The notes beneath the pieces are model-generated. The model did not search any database. It saw only the letters and a program-made list of their open reading frames with translations, and was not told where the DNA came from. This document shows positions 13,823 through 14,953 of a stretch of 14,953 nt of DNA, piece by piece (positions within the stretch are counted from its first letter, which is position 1; each line of letters begins with the position of its first letter). The stretch lies in NCBI GenBank assembly GCA_039916225.1, contig JBDSLU010000284.1:1-14953 (forward strand), written 5' to 3'. A program made the position numbers and the translations under genes. This DNA comes from JBDSLU01 sp039916225 (lineage in GTDB: Bacteria > Acidobacteriota > Vicinamibacteria > Vicinamibacterales > Vicinamibacteraceae).

Positions 13823-13828
13823 AGTGTA
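13823..13828 (-). promoter_or_regulatory. Candidate -10 element for the SRPBCC operon
   Basis: TACACT on the minus strand matches TATAAT at four of six positions and is followed by six bases and the GTG start codon. A weak -35 (GTGAGC, three of six) lies 17 bp upstream. The start point would fall on the GTG. The gap to the upstream propeller gene is 78 bp, enough for a separate promoter. Confidence 0.3.
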
Positions 13829-13894
13829 TCGGCTGGCAGCCGTCCGCTCACGCCCGGCCGCGGCAGCCCTCGCCCGGCACGTCGCGACCGATCG

Positions 13895-14953
13895 TCAGTT
13901 CGCCGCCCGCGCCGTCGACGCCTTGCCGATGCAGAAGAGGTGCTGGCCAGTGCGGATGAAGATCTGGCCGTTGGACGCGGCCGCCGAGCCGAGCACGTAC
14001 TCGTTGAGCGGGTTCTCGGCCAGCACCTGGAACTCGCGCCCCGACTTGATGACGGTGGTGAGGCCGTCTTCGTTCAGCACGTAAATGCGGTCGCCAGCGA
14101 GGATCGGCGACGAGTTGTAGGTGCCGGGCTTGAGCCGCTGCGGCCCATAGACGACGGCGCCGGTCTTGTTGTCGAGCACGTGGACGACACCGCGATCGTC
14201 GATCAGATAGAGCAGCGTGCCGTCCGTCACCGGCGAGGGGACGTCGGGGCCCTTGTCGAACGCCCACAGCTTGTGGGACGTCGAGATGTCGCCGCGGCCG
14301 CCAGCGCGTACCGCGGTGAGTGGCTTCACCCGTGACGGCGCGAAGATCAGGTCGCCGGCGACGACCGGCGAGGCCACCACGCGGTAGTAGGGGTTGCTCT
14401 CCGGGTTCTGCCCGTTCAGCCGCCACAGCTCCTTGCCGGTCGCCGGATCGTGGCCGGTGACCACGTCGCCGCCGCTGACGACGATCTCCATCGCCTGGCC
14501 CAGCTTCACCGGCACCGGCGTCGTGTAGGCGTCGGGCGACTCGCGCTGCGCCGCCGTCGGCCGTTCGACCTTCCATGTCGTCTGTCCCGTCTTGCCGTCG
14601 ATCTTCAGCAGGTAGGACGGGTCGTCGGTGTTCATGCCGTGCAGGACCTGCACGTAGAGGGCGCCGCCTTCGAGCAAGGGCGACGAGCCGTAGCCGTGGT
14701 TGAGCCCCCACGCGCCGTAGTCCTTCGGCAGGTCGCGCTTCCACAGCTCCTTGCCGGCGAAGTCGAAGGCCTTGAGGACGCCGGTGCCGGTCAGCAGCCA
14801 CACGGTCTTGCCGTCGGTGACCGGCGACGGTGACGTCATGTCGCCCTTGCGCACCTTGTGGTTGCCGGCGCCCATCGGCTGCTTCCAGCGCACGGTGCCG
14901 GTGGCGCGATCGACCGCCCACAGTGCCAGCGGATCGCCCTCGTTGGCCCCCTC
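13895..14953 (-). CDS. PQQ-like beta-propeller repeat protein, C-terminal part, partial
   Basis: The frame is open from the right window edge to a TGA at 13895-13897, giving 352 visible residues; the N-terminus is outside. Propeller repeats of the PQQ/pyrrolo-quinoline type recur about every 45-55 residues: LWAVDRATGTVRWKQP, LKAFDFAGKELWKRDL, LLKIDGKTGQTTWKVE, VTGHDPATGKELWRLNG, VHVLDNKTGAVVYGPQ. Each has the D..TG...W core, with paired SSP or SPVV motifs at blade starts (GYGSSPLLEGGALYV, VASPVVAGDLIFAPS, NSSPILAGDRIYVL). The chain ends with QHLFCIGKAST, typical of the last blade. Proteins of this kind are usually exported; some bind PQQ as dehydrogenases, others, like BamB, are scaffolds. 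No PQQ-ligand or catalytic residue can be assigned from the visible part. A GTG at 14893 is not taken as the start because the repeat pattern continues upstream of it. Confidence 0.9.
   Translation of the reverse strand, partial: EGANEGDPLALWAVDRATGTVRWKQPMGAGNHKVRKGDMTSPSPVTDGKTVWLLTGTGVLKAFDFAGKELWKRDLPKDYGAWGLNHGYGSSPLLEGGALYVQVLHGMNTDDPSYLLKIDGKTGQTTWKVERPTAAQRESPDAYTTPVPVKLGQAMEIVVSGGDVVTGHDPATGKELWRLNGQNPESNPYYRVVASPVVAGDLIFAPSRVKPLTAVRAGGRGDISTSHKLWAFDKGPDVPSPVTDGTLLYLIDDRGVVHVLDNKTGAVVYGPQRLKPGTYNSSPILAGDRIYVLNEDGLTTVIKSGREFQVLAENPLNEYVLGSAAASNGQIFIRTGQHLFCIGKASTARAAN

Noticed and set aside
13848..14921. 357-codon second minus-strand frame over the propeller gene
   Set aside because: It is an Arg-rich shadow; the propeller frame shows regular D..TG...W repeats.
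1..14953. CRISPR array, tRNA, insertion sequence, defence island
   Set aside because: No regular spaced repeats, cloverleaf, transposase, integrase or recognised defence gene was found on either strand.

Overview
The window reads like a chromosomal segment of a high-GC bacterium, most likely an acidobacterium, possibly of the Vicinamibacteria type. The best taxonomic pointer is a PadR-like repressor directly followed by a roughly 916-residue permease with the layout of the acidobacterial duplicated orphan permeases (ADOP) and no ATPase gene beside it. Exported M20 amidohydrolases, PQQ-like beta-propellers and Tat-exported SMP-30 proteins also suit that group. Phylum assignment is an inference; there is no rRNA or other marker gene here. 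No tRNA, rRNA, CRISPR array, insertion sequence or phage gene was seen. Coding density is very high and no stretch over 300 bases lacks a gene.

Layout. (1) 1-622, minus: the N-terminal part of a polytopic membrane protein that leaves the window at the left edge. (2) 753-4543, plus: a tightly overlapping four-gene cassette of a class I methyltransferase, a dolichyl-phosphate-sugar-synthase-like GT2 glycosyltransferase with two C-terminal membrane helices, a second methyltransferase and a GT-C (GT39/RgtA-like) membrane glycosyltransferase. The GT2 could load a polyprenyl phosphate with a sugar that the GT-C enzyme then uses on the periplasmic side. (3) 4585-6827: a divergent pair, an exported aldose 1-epimerase (minus) and a twin-arginine-signal SMP-30/gluconolactonase-like protein (plus), with only 29 bp between the start codons. 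(4) 6939-10046, plus: the PadR regulator and ADOP permease, preceded by a perfect inverted repeat that is a good operator candidate. (5) 10090-13816, minus: a probable four-gene unit, in transcription order an SRPBCC-domain membrane protein, a secreted protein with two tandem beta-rich repeats, a chlorite-dismutase-family protein and an exported AbgB-like M20 amidohydrolase. (6) 13895-14953, minus: the C-terminal part of a PQQ-like beta-propeller protein that leaves the window at the right edge.

For the second look, the clearest signals are these: repeated placement of -10-like hexamers 6-13 bp before start codons that lack Shine-Dalgarno sequences, suggesting leaderless or near-leaderless transcripts; a well-spaced internal ribosome binding site in the permease gene that would give a form without the N-terminal prefix; a three-copy TGCTCGGAGC repeat upstream of the amidohydrolase; and a chlorite-dismutase-fold protein whose sequence does not offer the usual distal arginine. 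I did not find a convincing new defence or mobile system. The window looks like ordinary housekeeping and envelope or sugar metabolism with some unusual regulatory details.
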